Position numbers and translations under genes: made by a program
The notes under the pieces: generated by a model
The model's input: the letters and a program-made list of their open reading frames with translations, nothing else
What the model was told of the DNA's origin: nothing
The model's database searches: none
Assembly: GCA_016165875.1 (NCBI GenBank)
Contig: JABBOT010000080.1
Span: forward strand, 17,270,572-17,334,571
DNA from: Acanthopleura granulata
Taxonomy: Eukaryota; Mollusca; Polyplacophora; Chitonida; Chitonidae
DNA: 64,000 nucleotides
Direction of reading: 5' to 3'
Shown here: in pieces, positions 34,507 through 48,358 of the stretch
How the letters are laid out: each line of letters begins with the position of its first letter
Numbering within the stretch: the first letter of the stretch is position 1

Positions 34507-36438
34507 AAGTAAACCTTGATTGTTCAAATATCACATTCAATATCTCTTTGCGACCTTGTTTCACAAAAGACGCTGAATCCCACAGTTCCCAATAAGGGGC
34601 CAGTGTCAGTGTTTTGGTGCCAATGTCAGAATCTTAAGGTTTAGCATGAAGTAAAAAAAAACAATGTCATACAGATGCTACATTGAAAATGTTGATGTGT
34701 CTGGCAAAGCATGTTGGTTTAGGCTCGACAATTTAACATGACAAACGTCCTGTTATACCAATGTGACGTCATGCTTCTTTCATTGAACTAATGTGTAACT
34801 ATAAATGAGGTCAATGGATCTCAGACATTAGCTACAATTGGTAGAATTTCCACAATTGTAAGCGTTGGAAGGTGCTTCCGGATGGCAAATCCTTGCCATT
34901 CCTAAATCTAAAAATGCCCGCACTACAGACAACATTTCAGAGGGGCAATGCATTTCCCGATCCTGATAACCACTGAAATATATTGGATCATTTGACAAGT
35001 TTTAAGTACAGCTGACGATAGACAGATAAACAGAGGGTTATCGCTAGCAAGAGAACATGCATGGTGGAGGTAATTATAAAAATCAAAGTGCCTTAATAGA
35101 TAGGAAAGTTTCGATTGATGGAATCAAGTTTATGTATATGTTTGACGTCACCTGATGTAATCGAGTCTATCAGAATACCGTAATTGTTGATAAATGATTA
35201 CCCCAATTTCACATAGATATTATTAATCCGAATTTCAAGTAACACAATAAATAACGATAAATCCCATGAATGGTAACCCTTGTATATAGTAGAACTGAAG
35301 AAGGCTTTGTTGCCACGGCTATGAATGTAGAAGTGACCGGTTTTTTTAAACACCGAAATAATTAATGATGAAATTCTATCAGTTAAAATTGTGTGAGGTA
35401 TAGTAGTATAGAAAGTGGAGTAAAGAGGTCTTACCTCCCTAAAACTTCTCTTCGGGGAAGTTAATAGCCGGATTGGGGATGCACACAACCAGCAATTTTC
35501 ACGGAGTTCGACAATCAAGAACAAAATAATGCATAAGTCAGTAATAGACCAGCGTCTCAATTCCCAAATGAAATGTCTCTTTATTGTCACAACGTCGGCG
35601 TCAGCTGTACTTGGTTCCCCAAATGGTGAATGTTTCCTTTGCCCTTGTGCATTGGTAATTTCTATTTCTGAGGTTTCCCAACGAAAAAAAAACTGTAGGC
35701 GTGTGAGTACGGCAGTGGACAGTTTATTCGGCGCATTGTACGTAAGTGTTATTGCTTGTTTTTACTTCCAGCCGTCTCATCTAGTTTTTCGTGAACTGTC
35801 TGGAAAGAGCGACCTCCACAGGGTATTTTCAAGTTTATTTATATACACACGCACTTATTACATTTATCATTGCTACTGGAAATTCGGATGGGAAAAGTTA
35901 CAAAACCTCATATTGCATTCTCATATCTCTTCATTAATTTGAGTGCATGGGCAACTGTTTTATTCCTCGAAGCAAAAGTGAAACGTTCTGTATTAGTATT
36001 GTGAGTAGCATAGACCTTTACGAAACGTTAATCAAGAACTCGCATTCCACCAGTCGTAATTAGTATTATTGCAAGTGGGGTAACCGAATGTTCCATATGT
36101 TGGTTACGAACGTTCAACCTTTCTGTGACGTCATGACGTCACAAGTGCCATCACCGGGAATCGAATGAAAAGTAATTTTGTCACGAGAAGGGGTAAATAA
36201 CAAAGAAGCAGTTAACTGCATAATAATTATGTATTGCTATGCAGTTGTCTATATTAGTATTAAATATTTACAAATTTGAGAGACTACGCGACGAAATACC
36301 TAGTTTTGCCTTTGGTTATAAATACATTACGAATGAAAACTTTTGGCGGGTATGAAGAAATAACAAAGACCACACAATTCTGGCAAAATTTAGCACAGGA
36401 CAAAGCCGGCATCTCTAGGAATATTCATTCTGATTTTC
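34507..36438. other. Intergenic, no supported gene
   Basis: Contains two opposed frames of about 130 codons (35198-35590 minus and 35529-35942 plus) without motifs or splice context. GTGACGTCATGACGTCACAA near 36124-36143 contains two CRE-like TGACGTCA sites but has no supported gene nearby. Confidence 0.4.
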
Positions 36439-36665
36439 CACTTGGTTAGTGTTTAGCGCCGTATTGAAGCCGTATTCTTTACGACAGGTGCGGCAGCACC
36501 AGACTGAACCACCAACCTTACCCAGGTACCTTACAAAAATCCTGACTTGGAGCTGCAACCAAATTACAAACAGCTGGGTTCAAGCCCACGTCCTCACAGG
36601 TCGGTTGCCGAATTGCTTTGGTGAGAGTAGGGCTTTACAGATGTCTGAGCCAACGGCAGCCTCTC
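36439..36665 (-). mobile_element. SINE relic, nearly full length but decayed
   Basis: On the plus strand it starts with TTAGTGTTTAGCGCCGTATT, the reversed 3' end of the core, then a damaged middle. GTTCAAGCCCACGTCCTCAC and GCTTTGGTGAGAG follow and correspond to the reversed tRNA-like head of the SINE at 29350-29610. CTGAGCCAACGGCAGCC near 36647-36663 fits the head's start. Many substitutions and small gaps. Confidence 0.55.
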
Positions 36666-39636
36666 CTAGCTTTCCGACTACTGTATAACGCTTTGCAAAC
36701 TAGTGGTGGGACAGAACTAATTCTGCTCCTCCGACTTAATTGTTCCATTAAGTTACAGTCTACAAATACATGGCTAGTTTAGACCAACACGCATTTCTCT
36801 ACAAAGGCTTACGTCTGGATCGCGACGGTCCCGGCTTCTTAATCAAAACCAAACTCAAATGTGAAAGAAATCTAATTTTGCTGAGCCAATTTCAGGAACG
36901 GCTATTCCAACTTGTCGAAGAAAAGGTTAATTTCAAGGTACCAGGAACTAACAAACGGTTCATCTGTCCGTGACTGACATTTTGACTTGGGCGTTACACA
37001 ACCCTAGTGACTTAAAAACTGCAGGTCCATAGTTCTCGAGAAGTATACTTACTTCTCACTTAACCCTTTCGGCCTAAAGGGTAGGGCAGCCAAAGAAACT
37101 CCAAAAACAATTATTATGTAATCCTAGTTTAAACAGTTTAAATCCTTAAAACCTAAGACTGATCAGGTAGTTCTGTACAGATGGTTCTCGCACGTTTAAG
37201 TAGAAGAGACAAACGGAATTCTTTGCAATGATATCTGTGGCCGCTACGTTCATAACAATATATATAGCGTATCAATGCTGATGCACCTATATCAAATTAG
37301 ATTAAAGGGCATATAGAGAGAGCATCACTCAGTTTCTGAATTAACAGTTGAGAATATAATATTATCTACAAGTACAAGTGACCTCCGAGTCAACTGCTTG
37401 TTACTATGTTCAACAATACCTGTTTGGGGGTATTAAACAAACTAACTTTCCACTTACACATGTTTTTGTTTCATGGAGATACCTTTTGATTGTAATACAT
37501 AATCTTCCACAACCCACTGACTTGCCTTTTTTAAAATATTTGCAACAATAAATTACAAATGATCTCTGTCTCATTACTGGAATACATTGTGAAGTGCACG
37601 TATATAACTTTTGGGAGATATTTAGTAACACTTAAGGAACGCAGTCTTTTACCAGTTGTATCGTTATTTGCGATTTCACATTGCTTGTATTATAGCACAT
37701 ATTCCAAGATATATTCATCTTGTGGTCCTAGTTCAAAATCAGTCAAATGTGTGTTGGGATAAAGTCCCATATAAAGCCCCGTATGGACTAAATGTGTCAC
37801 TTGGCACTGATATTTATAATTTAAGCCTGAGTTAAGTTTTAATACATTTATGAACACACGACCCGTGAACATCAGAGCTGATAATAAGTGTTTGTAATAA
37901 ATTCAGGTACCACCGATGAGCTAATTTACAAAGCAGAATCATTACTTTACGAAATGCAATGGACTCTAAGGTCACGAGGTCGAAATCCGATGTTGTTATG
38001 ATAAGGGGTGGATCTGCATTGAAGTCATGCCATTGCATTAAAGTTCTGAATAACCAACGAAAATAATGATTTATTTTGTAAAATTCAACATGCCCCTCGT
38101 GCCTACAGCCAACATCCAGACTCTCCTATGTACAAAATCCCTCGTACACGTAAAACATTCCATCTATGCGTGTATACTGTCTTTCTTTACACATATAAAA
38201 TAGACATCATTCTATGGCAAAGACTGGCGTTTCGACAGTAAGTAAGTGTACGCTGTAATTAAGTCATTTTAAGCTGATGCCCTAGATGGTGGAGTCTGCG
38301 GTTGGCCGGATTAGCTGAGCGGTCGTCTTCCATTCCATTAGCTGCTTGGAAACCCTAACGGCTTGGAATCGGCTTCATCATGTACCATTCCGGCCATTAT
38401 CTCTTATTTATGAGAGCCTACGCACGGTTCGTCTGTAGTAAATTTGCCATTGAGGAAGCGGTATCCCTGGCACAATGTATGGCAGAGTCAGGATAATTGT
38501 CATTAATTTGACTTTCCTACATCGTCCGGAGATTTCTCCAGTTTATATTTCTGGATATGGTTTAGTGGGTCAGGCGAGAAACTTCGCCTTCTTCGAAGTG
38601 AAAGTATATTTTGGTAGATAATGGGGTCAACCGGATTTTGTCAAACAGAATAACTTGATTAGAATCATGATTACCACCGAGTGGTCCTTATAAACCGAAT
38701 ACAGTGATATCTGGTCAAGTAACCACACTCCAAAAGCCAACCTCATTGTTCTTTGAAGGGGATTGATATATATCTAATAAACCATTCGGCTCTTTTAGAA
38801 TAAAATGGCATTAGCCTGGTTCGGAGTTGATTAAATATGGTCACTCGTGTTGATTATCGTTAAAACGAATCAAGCTGCACAAGCTGGTGAACTAAGCGCT
38901 TCCAGGTTTACACCAATATCATGGGCAGCAGAATTTCAGATATGTTTTAGAGTTCCAACTCAGACGTCAGAAATACAAGTTTATATTCCACATAAAACTT
39001 CATCTTGCACATTTGTAATATCAGATTTCACACTGGTTTATACCTCGATTTTCGAATGCGCCTTCCATCCCCTTGAAGTTAAATACTGTGGACAACTTTG
39101 TTGAGTGCATATATTAAGTGTCTGTGTATGAGGTTTCCTACTGCTTTTTATCTCTATCAAGTTTTGGATATGTTTCCTTTAAGCCGTCGTTACAGCAACT
39201 TTAGGGTAAACTTTCACGGAATTGTGCGAAATTTTGTGCACGAGTCCATTTTGTTTTGTTGAAAATCCGATAAGCGACTCTTCAGTATCGTAGGATAGAA
39301 CGCAAATTCACAGAATTGTAACATAGATTTGTGCACTCAACTGTAACGCTGGATTGCGTTCTCAAAATGCCTCATATTTTAATGACATTATCACCTCGAA
39401 AAACAATGAAGGCCTAAAACTTGAATGAGTACAAACAGAACGAAAGTAGAACAGGTTTAGCCCTTCTGTGTCTCTTCAAGGATATACAATACAGATGCAC
39501 ACCCATCTCTGTTACAATTTGCAACTAACAAAAATGAAGCAAAAATGTTTCGTATGACCGAAATAAGCTCGCTTCCAAGGGTTGGAAGACACGTGAAGCT
39601 CGGCTGTGTGGCCCAAAATTTGAAGCTCGAGGGTGC
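36666..39636. other. Intergenic; one possible tRNA-like SINE head
   Basis: No supported gene. GGCCGGATTAGCTGAGCGGT at 38306-38325 resembles an RNA polymerase III A-box region of a SINE head, and GTCCGGAGATTTCTCCAG at 38524-38541 could be its body, but I could not see a full element, so I leave it unclassified. Confidence 0.35.
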
Positions 39637-39933
39637 TTAGGTGCGCGGGTTTCTATGGATTTTCCCAGACACTCTCTTCAATTCCCGATGTCTCGGGGGC
39701 CCAAGCTCTGAGAAACATGGGTTTCCACTTAGTACGTGACCATTACAGATGACACTGCTGCCATTCATTACAACTTGTTGAAGATTTTTTTTTCGTGCCT
39801 GCAGGGACGGTGATATATTGTATGGGTGATTACTTTTCGGCGCATCTAATGACGTATTCCTAATTTCTGGACAGCACTGCAAGCAGGTGCGTCGTTCGAG
39901 AAACGAGATGCAGTTAAACCAGTCTTCCTTCAC
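39637..39933 (-). other. Unrecognised 98-codon open frame
   Basis: The minus frame is open for 98 codons and starts at an ATG (39933-39931). It has a cysteine-containing stretch (RRTCLQCCPEIRN) and a basic, proline-containing C-terminal half. I recognise no family. No good splice sites or promoter were seen and the base composition is only a little richer in GC than its neighbours. It could be a chance frame, an old repeat or an exon. Confidence 0.25.
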
Positions 39934-42900
39934 TCATCCTAATTTAGTCAAGAACTTGCTTAAATAACACACGATTTACTGCTTCCAGGGACATTCGACG
40001 ACGTCGTGGCAAAAGAAGAGAAATACATTTATCTTCTGATAGCCTTGTATTTCAATTCAAGCAGGAAAAATGAATATTCATATACATGTGCCAGATACGA
40101 CCGCTGTTTTACATAAAGTAGCAACAAACATTTTTTGATAGAAATATGTATTTGTGCAATTAATACTGAAATGCCGTACGGAAGAATTTTTCGTGTGTGT
40201 CTGGTTTTTGCATAGAAGAACCTAGAGTATCTCATATATAGTATGGGCCTTGACAAACATGACCTTAAATCCACCCAACTGCATTGGTCGGTGAACAGCC
40301 GGCTGTAATAGTTTTACAACGCGCATTAAATGAGTTATGTATTGTTTATTTAAGAAAGAATGATTCTTTATCTTGTCATTGCTGTGGGAGCCCGAGTTCT
40401 AAAATTTTAAAACTTCTTCCATATTTATCACACTAAAATGAACAACAATGATTAGATACAGAATCATAAAATTTCCATTCTATTATGCCTATATCAATTA
40501 AACCTTTACGTATTCATTTGACTGGAAAAAATAAGCAAATGCCATACAAATTAAACTACCTTCTATCACTCTGTCGCTACATTCACAAGTCAGCTGTCAT
40601 CAACTGCGCTAGCCCCGGGAATGACAAACTTTCCACTCAAAGCATAGCTGTGAAAGAAATCATTTTCTGCCCGCTTGTTCCAAGAATGTCTTATTTATTC
40701 CTGTATAACTTTCTTTATAAGTGTCATGTTGTGTTGGTTATTTATTTTACTGTCTTTACAGTCGTCTGTGCTCATGAATTTGACTGACAAGTAGGACAAA
40801 CACCTGTCAAAAGGCCTACGTTGAAATGACGTCGCCAAAGGCCATGTATTGTGACACGACACGTGACATCAGTATGTTCTGAAGCGTGCGTCAGTGAATT
40901 TTGACGGGTTGACGTTCAACGCAAGATGTAGTAAGAAATTCGAAAGAACAGGATAATCATTCACAGAACGTCCGGGATCAGTCCATAGTCGGGTCATATG
41001 AAAGACTTTAAAAATAGAATTCGTTGCTGCTGAGAGATTAGAGCAAGGAAACAGGATTGTTCAGTATAACGTGACGAGGAGGGGTGTCAAGTCTTGTGCT
41101 TTGGCATGATGTTCAAGTCATGTTAAGTACCACGTCAGAGCTAAGTATACATACATATAGACATTGCAATCATGTGCAGTGTGCGAAGGAAACCTGTTTA
41201 TACGGTGTGAATTAACGCGGACTTTAAGCTGTAGTTACATGTCTGTTGGGGAAAGGCAAGCTACATGTATTTACGTAGGACATTCAGTGCAGACTCTTTA
41301 TGAGTCTCAGTGAATTTACACGTATTTTACCGCCAATGAAGCCATGTCTACACATAAAGCATGATCAACTGTCTCCATGATCTATCCTAGCTGCCTCAGA
41401 GTTTCTCGTCTTACGAGGGAACTAGTAATATTCGTCACGATAAGCAACCAGCCTTGACAGTTACGCATGCTCTCCTTCAAGCAGCTGTTGTTGTGTCAGT
41501 ATACACTTACGCCTTAGCGGCCAAGTCTCGCTTCGGGTTAGTCTAGCTTTTATTCCATTCTGTCCAGTGTGTCCCTGTTTACTGATCATAATGATTTTAT
41601 CTGTGGCAGCCTAAGGCAGATGTCCTATAAAGCCATAAAGATAAGCCCACCACAGGTTATTGGGCTACAATTGTGAATATCCGGCAGGGTATGACGTGGG
41701 GATCAGATCTAATAATCAAATTATTATCAACGTATAAAAGCCAATGGTCAATAAAGTTTCACTACCTTCGGCCTTGTCGAAGTGTACATGTATCAGTGTA
41801 TTGCCTGCCCCACCCGGGACGCCTTCTTGACCGAAATGATTGATGGAGGCTCTCGGAGTTCACTGGACAGCTGTGATAGAGATAAATTCCCGCGAACCAG
41901 CACGGAAGGATAAGACAGAGAGTATGAGACACACACACACACATCCAGTAAATGATGGATGAGGACGGATAGTATCACCTTAGAAGTAATTAAGCAATTA
42001 TATTAAACCGGGAAATGACCTCAACTGTCGTTTTAGGGTGAAGATGACGTGTTACCAGCTTAGAAACCATTGTCATCTGTACTCCTGTGACCAGCGTGAA
42101 GCTTTATTCCTAACGAGTTAATTCATTTTAATTCACTATGGCTAACCGTAATTCCTGATAATCAGATCATGTTTAAAAGTAGAGAGCTACGACAGCATCG
42201 GTGGCTTAAGTTAAAGTCACGCAAACCTGACCATATTACATTTAAGTCCATGTTCCATATTACAGTTTTAACGGGATGAAGATAAATTGCCTCCCTACGC
42301 CAATGTAGTTGTTCCCTCTATTATTTCTCTCCGATAAAAACCAATCCCCTAATGGTGAGTTTGCCTCCGGGTATTACAAACTATAACATACGCTCAAAAA
42401 TATTCCTTATGCCCATAGTATACTGAAATTAGAATTTTCATTTCATGTACAGAAAGTCAGTTTCCTCCATGTCATCAACGACTTTTTACTTTGTAGAAAC
42501 GAACACTCTGGACCTATGTCATGTATATACGTAGATATTTCAAAGCAGCTACTTTTACCAAGTTTGGTGAAAACTCTTGTTTGTGAATCATATCGTTCTG
42601 TGGTGTAAAAGTAAATGTTCAACGTCATTTCCTAAACGTTACTAGAAAGTGGTGATTGAAGCAAAATGCAAAAAAAAAAGCACAAACACGAAGACACAAT
42701 AAAACAAAAAACACAACACACGAACAGTCTTGACATAAAATTCTGGGGATTTCATTCCACAATCACGATCAACCGTAGAATTGTAGATGAATGCTACTAG
42801 CGACAAGACGACTCTGCTAGAGAGAGGCTAACAATTGCCCGCGTTTCACTTCAGCGACCGATCCACAGATGCGTAGGCGATAATGCCATCGACACAGACA

Positions 42901-44350
42901 CTAAAAGCAAAATCTGAACCAGATTTTGTGTATAATATAACAATTAATTATCTTCGATTCGCGGTCATTAGCGGAATTTGATGAATCTCGTTCCTGGTCC
43001 CTTCGGTAGATCGAACCGACCTTGACATTTGATCTCGTCCAGGTCAAACCACCAGAGGTACGAAGAAGCAAGGGGCGATTATTTTGTCTAGTGGCATCAT
43101 CGAAAGTAATTAATTGCATATATGGTGTGCGACCGGTTAAGCTAACTGATAACAATGTGATGGAAGACAGTTGAGATCTGACGAGACAAGTGGCGAAGAG
43201 CGGAGTATTCATATTATCTCAGAACGCCGACTTCTCCACGGGATATATGTTAATAAAGCTTAGCTGAGAGCGTGTGATGATATGCGTGACAAAGTGGTAT
43301 GCAAATATAGAATCGGTGTCGTGTGCGATCAGTCAGAAACGTACAAGGCTTCATTGATTTACATCGGGCCTCCACATTTTGTAAATGCTGTTTGAATAAA
43401 CAGCTTGCTGGATCGAAGGATGTTATAGTATAAAACAGAATATCCATAAATGTAGAATTTTCCTAATTTTAATGAAATTATCCAGGTATACCTTTGTTGA
43501 AACTAGGCGTCAAAACAGGCATTTGCATACCCGGCGACCATAATATTGGACTACCAGTGAAATAATTTGCAAGATAAATTTAATAAACAACGTTCAAAAA
43601 TACCAGATAAAGATTATATAGAATAAAGCAGTATGACGAATTTATGAAAATAAAAGCAGTTTCTAATGATGAAGCAAAGGGATGTTCTATGTCAATAATT
43701 TAAATTCAGCAAGAAAATCGTGTACCGGTTTTGCTAGTTGTCGTTAATTAAAAATATGTATCCCAGAAGCGCTTTGATTTCAACTGTTCATATAATCCAA
43801 TTAACCTGGCAATATAATTCAAAAGGGTGAATGCACAGCCCTTGACGACGTGTCAAGGTTTTTGAATAAACAGGATTGTGTAATTGAATTAAACCGGGAT
43901 GTAATATGGAAGAATTTAGGCCAAGAAGCATACCAATGAACATTGTTTCATATTATGGATGACAAGATCCAAGTATGCACTCTGTTAATGATTTATCACC
44001 ACCATATTCACTTTTCAGAAATTAAGTGAGATCAAGTTTTTATGTTTGAGTTTATTAAATAAAACAGTCAATGCCTTCTACAAGCCCCACATTCCACTGC
44101 AATAAACCAGACCAAACTAGAACTAGACTGAAGTTAACTGATTCACATCTCTCGGTATGTTTTCATTTAAAATCTGGAGAATAATTATATTATGATGCCA
44201 GAACACATTCACATGCTTCCATTATTTCATTCAGACGTAGGAAACAACAATCAATTATGTTGACAACTGACAAACTGGGAAACAACCGTGGTAATCAAAC
44301 TACGGGTATTTAGTAGTATTTCTAAACAGTCATGTAAATGGTCATGATAA
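39934..44350. other. Intergenic, no supported gene
   Basis: Contains an (AC)n run at 41930-41942 and an A9 tract near 42671. No repeat family or coding signal recognised. Confidence 0.4.
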
Positions 44351-44513
44351 TCACTTCAGTGCAGCTTTCCAAGTCATCTTGGTGGTGAGCATAGCCTCTA
44401 GCGACTGAATACCCAACTCACTCTGGCAAATCCAGATCATAGTGAGATAGTTGCTTTCACCGAACAGCTTTTCCGCCTCCTGGACCCAGTCGGACAGGAC
44501 GCATTTTTCTCTT
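44351..44513 (-). other. Possible terminal coding exon, unrecognised
   Basis: The minus frame is open for about 54 codons before a TGA at 44353-44351. Its text (VLSDWVQEAEKLFGESNYL, then TMIWICQSELGIQSLEAML and TTKMTWKAALK) has the mix of charged and hydrophobic residues of a real protein rather than of AT-rich chance translation. Base composition is richer in GC than the flanks. Upstream, a stop closes the frame at 44514, and CAGCAG-like or AAGAG sequences could serve as a 3' splice site. I cannot name a family. Chance is a real alternative at this length. Confidence 0.3.
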
Positions 44514-44892
44514 CACGGCGATTTTCTGCTTGACTTCCGCCGTTGTTGTGATGTGCCATCGAGCATGCGATAGAGATGAAGAATTGTGATTCCGGAGCAT
44601 TGATAATCAGACAGGATCAAAGCCAACGGCCTGCAGAACTATAGCTCATATTAATTATTAACTGAAGGTGACATTCTCACCTGTCGACCTTGTGTGATCA
44701 GACACACACAACGTACGAGCAGCACCTGTACGGAGTCTAGGTAATGTTTATATAAATTGTGCATATTGCTTGTAAAGCAGGCTCGACATGACTGTACAAT
44801 CACAAATTCATTGAGATTAAAACCAGAGCTATTGAGATTTGGTGGTGTAAGGGTGCCACTGTAGGAAAGGAAAAATGATAGACAAATGGCTT
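44514..44892. other. No recognisable feature
   Basis: Spacer between the possible minus-strand exon and the LTR-like repeat. Confidence 0.35.
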
Positions 44893-45890
44893 GTTCAACT
44901 CTCAGACAGCGAAAAACCTTATACAAGTGCAAACAAAGAAACTCAAATACGCTAGAATAAGTTCAATAGATGTATTTGAACAAAATAGGCAAATAGTACA
45001 ACTGACAGTAATATACCAAACAATACACAGAATTACACATTTTATTGTTTCTTATGATGATAGCGTCCAAATCCGGATGGAATATTCCGGCTTCAGCACT
45101 CGAGTCAGTACACGTAAATACAGAATCCACAGCCCTTGGGAATTGTCGGATCGAAGGATGAGAGTCTTGTAGTGACAAACATCAGAGGGCACGGTACGCC
45201 GACTATGGTATATATTAAACGCCCCGGCAAGATGTAACTTTCCTCGGCGGACGATTGAACAATAGCGTCCGTGATGCCGAGCTGGCAATTTATGTTTCAG
45301 TCCTCGGAAATATACACAAAGTCACTTTCGGGAAAAACTGGGATGAAATGTACGTAATCGCACAAAGAAACAATGAGCGATACAAGCACCAAAAGAACGT
45401 CTCAAACAAGCTAGTAAGTGGCGAAACACAAGCTCGCAAGGTGCTACATACAGAAAAGTGGAGCACAAATTGACGTATGCCGAATGGCACGAAAGCCAAT
45501 ATCTCCAAATCTCACAAAATCCTTCTAAGTGAACGAGAATAAATGTGCTCTCAAATGTGCATAAGTAAAATGACTGCTCTCGGGTGGGCGTAACTGAAAT
45601 AATTGCGGGCTTAACAACTTCGTCCCTCATATTTATAGACTAACTTAAAGAAAATTTTAGATAGTTTGTTCGTAAACATGTTTACAATATGGGTACATCT
45701 TTCCATAATGTACGCTTTATGTACAATGACAAGAAACTGATAAACACAAAGGTCTCGAGAACATTCGACTGAATTCCAGTGCAGGCTATCATGTAGACAG
45801 CAGGGAAAATGTAGGTGATACCGCAAAAAAGAAATAAAAATAAAAAAACTAAAAATATAATACAATATCTTAAGGACGTTGTTCGTAACA
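44893..45890 (-). mobile_element. LTR-like repeat, copy 2 (about 1 kb)
   Basis: On the minus strand it starts TGTTACGAACAACGTCCTTA and ends GAGAGTTGAACA, so the ends TGTT/AACA are inverted. A TATAAATA box at about 45634-45641 (minus strand) is followed by TGAGGGACGAAGTT, as might be expected of an LTR promoter. It is collinear with 33618-34506. No internal region or second LTR is adjacent, so it is probably a solo LTR. No target duplication was found. Confidence 0.6.
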
Positions 45891-47214
45891 GTAGTCAGTT
45901 TATATTCACATAAAAAGTGGAATCCAGCCTCTTGTCAATTTAACTCTGTTACGGTTTTGTTATAACTGTTTACTCAGATGCCCTAAAAGTAGCACCTTAC
46001 ACCTTTCTAGCGCCATGGCTTAAATAGAATTAGGTAAAAACAAAATGCAGTGATGTCAAATGCAATATATCAGACGTTACTGGTCTTAAAATGGGCAATG
46101 TCTGCTGGCCTTGATCCTCTTCCACCTTTTGATTAAGACTTTTCATGTTTCACTAGACTATGTTGATTAAACAACTCTTGACAAAATCAGATTTGCTTAA
46201 TATAGGAGTCTGCTGGAACCAATGCAAAATCTTAGTCGTGAACCATGGTAAACTAGTGATGAACAGATTTTTGATCAACTTGGCCTAATGGAGTCATTAA
46301 GCTATGTCCTTCGGGTAATGAAAAGGCCGAAAGCTGGAAAACATTGTTGGGAGGGGGAGATATTTTTCCCAGGCGAGATTTATGCCTTTGTTATTCGTTC
46401 TCCAGAAAACCATATCGATCCAGTGGCCATATCTATTCGGTCAAAACGAATCTGACCCGTGCAGTCTAGACCAATAAACATGGTTGGTTTTTTGGTAGCT
46501 GGATTTGAAAACCTTACTTTATGGTAATGTCATTGTATTAGCACTCTAATAACCTAAGCGTCGAAAACGACATTCACATTCTAGCCGTGAACCGAACTGG
46601 GCGTAACTGGTCTATAATCGCAAGATCAGTTTCCAAAAGGACGTTTTCCACAAACCTTCAAAGAACTAAAAAAGTATATGGAATGTATAAAATATAAAAA
46701 AAATAGGACGGATTCGTGCAAGGAGAAGCAGTCAAATTTTTTGTATTGACGGAAAGACGAAAGGAATATCATATAACGATGAATGAAATCTGTATCCCAA
46801 TCGTGCATCATGCTAGTTTACGTGATAAAATATTGCACTTTGATTGCAACTGGAACAAATCAAGGTATGAAGCAAGCCTTGTTTGGCTGTAGTGGCGGCT
46901 GGAGGGCATGTTCTAGTGCTGGGATTGCCATGCAGACCTTGTTACACTCTATTAAGTCCATGTTTTCATCTTTTACCGCTTAGCTTTATGGCCAGCTGTG
47001 CGAGCTCTCGTAGTTCCGTGTGTGCCTGTGATAGTATCAAGATTTATGAACAGCGTTGGTGCTTTTCGCCGTACGAAAAATGGAAATGGTTCTTACATCT
47101 CCTTTATTCAGAAATCCATTCCCTTACCTTTGCAGAAAAGAGCCATGGTTGGTCTCGGAGGTCAGTTTATTTTCGAAAGAAAAACTGTGCTCAAATAAGA
47201 GAAGCTAACCCCTT
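45891..47214. other. Intergenic, no supported gene
   Basis: Three overlapping frames at 46783-47287 on the plus strand have no motif and cannot all be real. Nothing else seen. Confidence 0.4.
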
Positions 47215-47375
47215 TTTCTCCATGGGAAGAAACATGTCGGAATACCAGGAAAACTTCCCAACGAACTTTCTAAAATCCGGAGTGTGACCTGCATTTGAAC
47301 ACACGACCTTCGGAGACAAAGGCCAGTGGACCCGGCCGTCTATGGTATGAGGTTAGCGATGAAGCCAGATTGTAT
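47215..47375 (-). mobile_element. SINE relic, tRNA-like head and core, decayed
   Basis: On the plus strand ATACCAGGAAAACTTCCCAA, then AACACACGACCTTCGGAGAC, CAAAGGCCAGTGGACC, TATGGTATGAGGTTAGCGAT and GAAGCC follow each other as in the reversed head of a tRNA-derived SINE (anticodon-arm and A-box regions). This is a different head from the SINE at 29350-29610. Core and tail are barely preserved. Confidence 0.45.
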
Positions 47376-48358
47376 GGAGAACCTAGATCTGATCTTACAG
47401 TGTTGCACTGAAATATACGTTACTGTCTCTTTTATGTGAGTTTGTATGCCAGACAATTCACACGGTACGCCTTAGGAAAAGATGGACTGCATCGTCTGAT
47501 CACGATAAATTATCCAGCCGTGAAAATGGATCTGATTACATTCGCCACAAATAGATTTCCAACCAATTTCTTCCACCACCGTCAATGGACTAAAGTGCAA
47601 CTTGTAGAACTACGGTCCTTGTTGTTTCATGTACAGCTTAATTGCTCGCAGTTGCTCTCGCCGCAGATCATCCATGCACCCTTGACTAAGGTTGAGACGT
47701 CTTTCCGTTCCGGTTGTATACAATCGCACGAAGAGGAAATTGGCGTGGAATACAGAATAGTTCTCTGCGCATGTCATATTGAAGAAAGCCAATCATTTCA
47801 CAGACGTCACCGGAATGTGTTTGTTGTCTTCTAACTTTGGCTAAAGAATTTGACTGCCAGACTCCCGGATGTACGTCATGACAGACAAGATTGTGCGAGA
47901 CTTCCTACCGTGCGATGTACCATGCAGTTGGCATGTTTACTTCAGTCAAGGCTGTCTCACAGCCTTTCATGAAAGTGCTCAAAATGTAGCAGGGAGCAGA
48001 ATTCCTTTGCACCATGTAGCCTGAATATAATCTGATAGCAAGAATTATCTGTTGACGTCAGTAATACTCACAACGTTTGCAGGACGCCCTGTGACAATTG
48101 GGAACTTAAGTATTCATTGTACAGCAAACTACTCAATGCAGTCACGCCTACAGGCAATTAATGGAATTCTACACAGTATTTACCCTGTCTTATTTGTTTT
48201 CAGTGTCACAGGTTGCTTCGGTGAGGGCTCTCAAGTACAGTACACCGTAAAAATACATCAGTCACAAACTCACCCGCTATGGCCGGTCCGACAAAAAGGA
48301 TGAATAGATTGGGTGAGCAATCTGTTTACTAAGCTGTTGAAATCTCTACGTAGAGAAG
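47376..48358. other. Intergenic; one 132-codon frame without motifs
   Basis: The frame at 47436-47834 (plus) overlaps an open frame on the minus strand and has no recognisable domain or splice context. Confidence 0.35.

Noticed and set aside
35198..35942. Overlapping frames of 130 (minus) and 137 (plus) codons
   Set aside because: They overlap on opposite strands, have no motif, and no splice or promoter context was seen.
36122..36145. Double CRE-like TGACGTCA site
   Set aside because: The motif is real, but no gene start was found within several kilobases, so no regulatory role can be supported.
46783..47287. Three overlapping plus-strand frames, longest 134 codons
   Set aside because: The longest is rich in Cys and Ser without pattern and its end runs into a decayed SINE head at 47215-47375.
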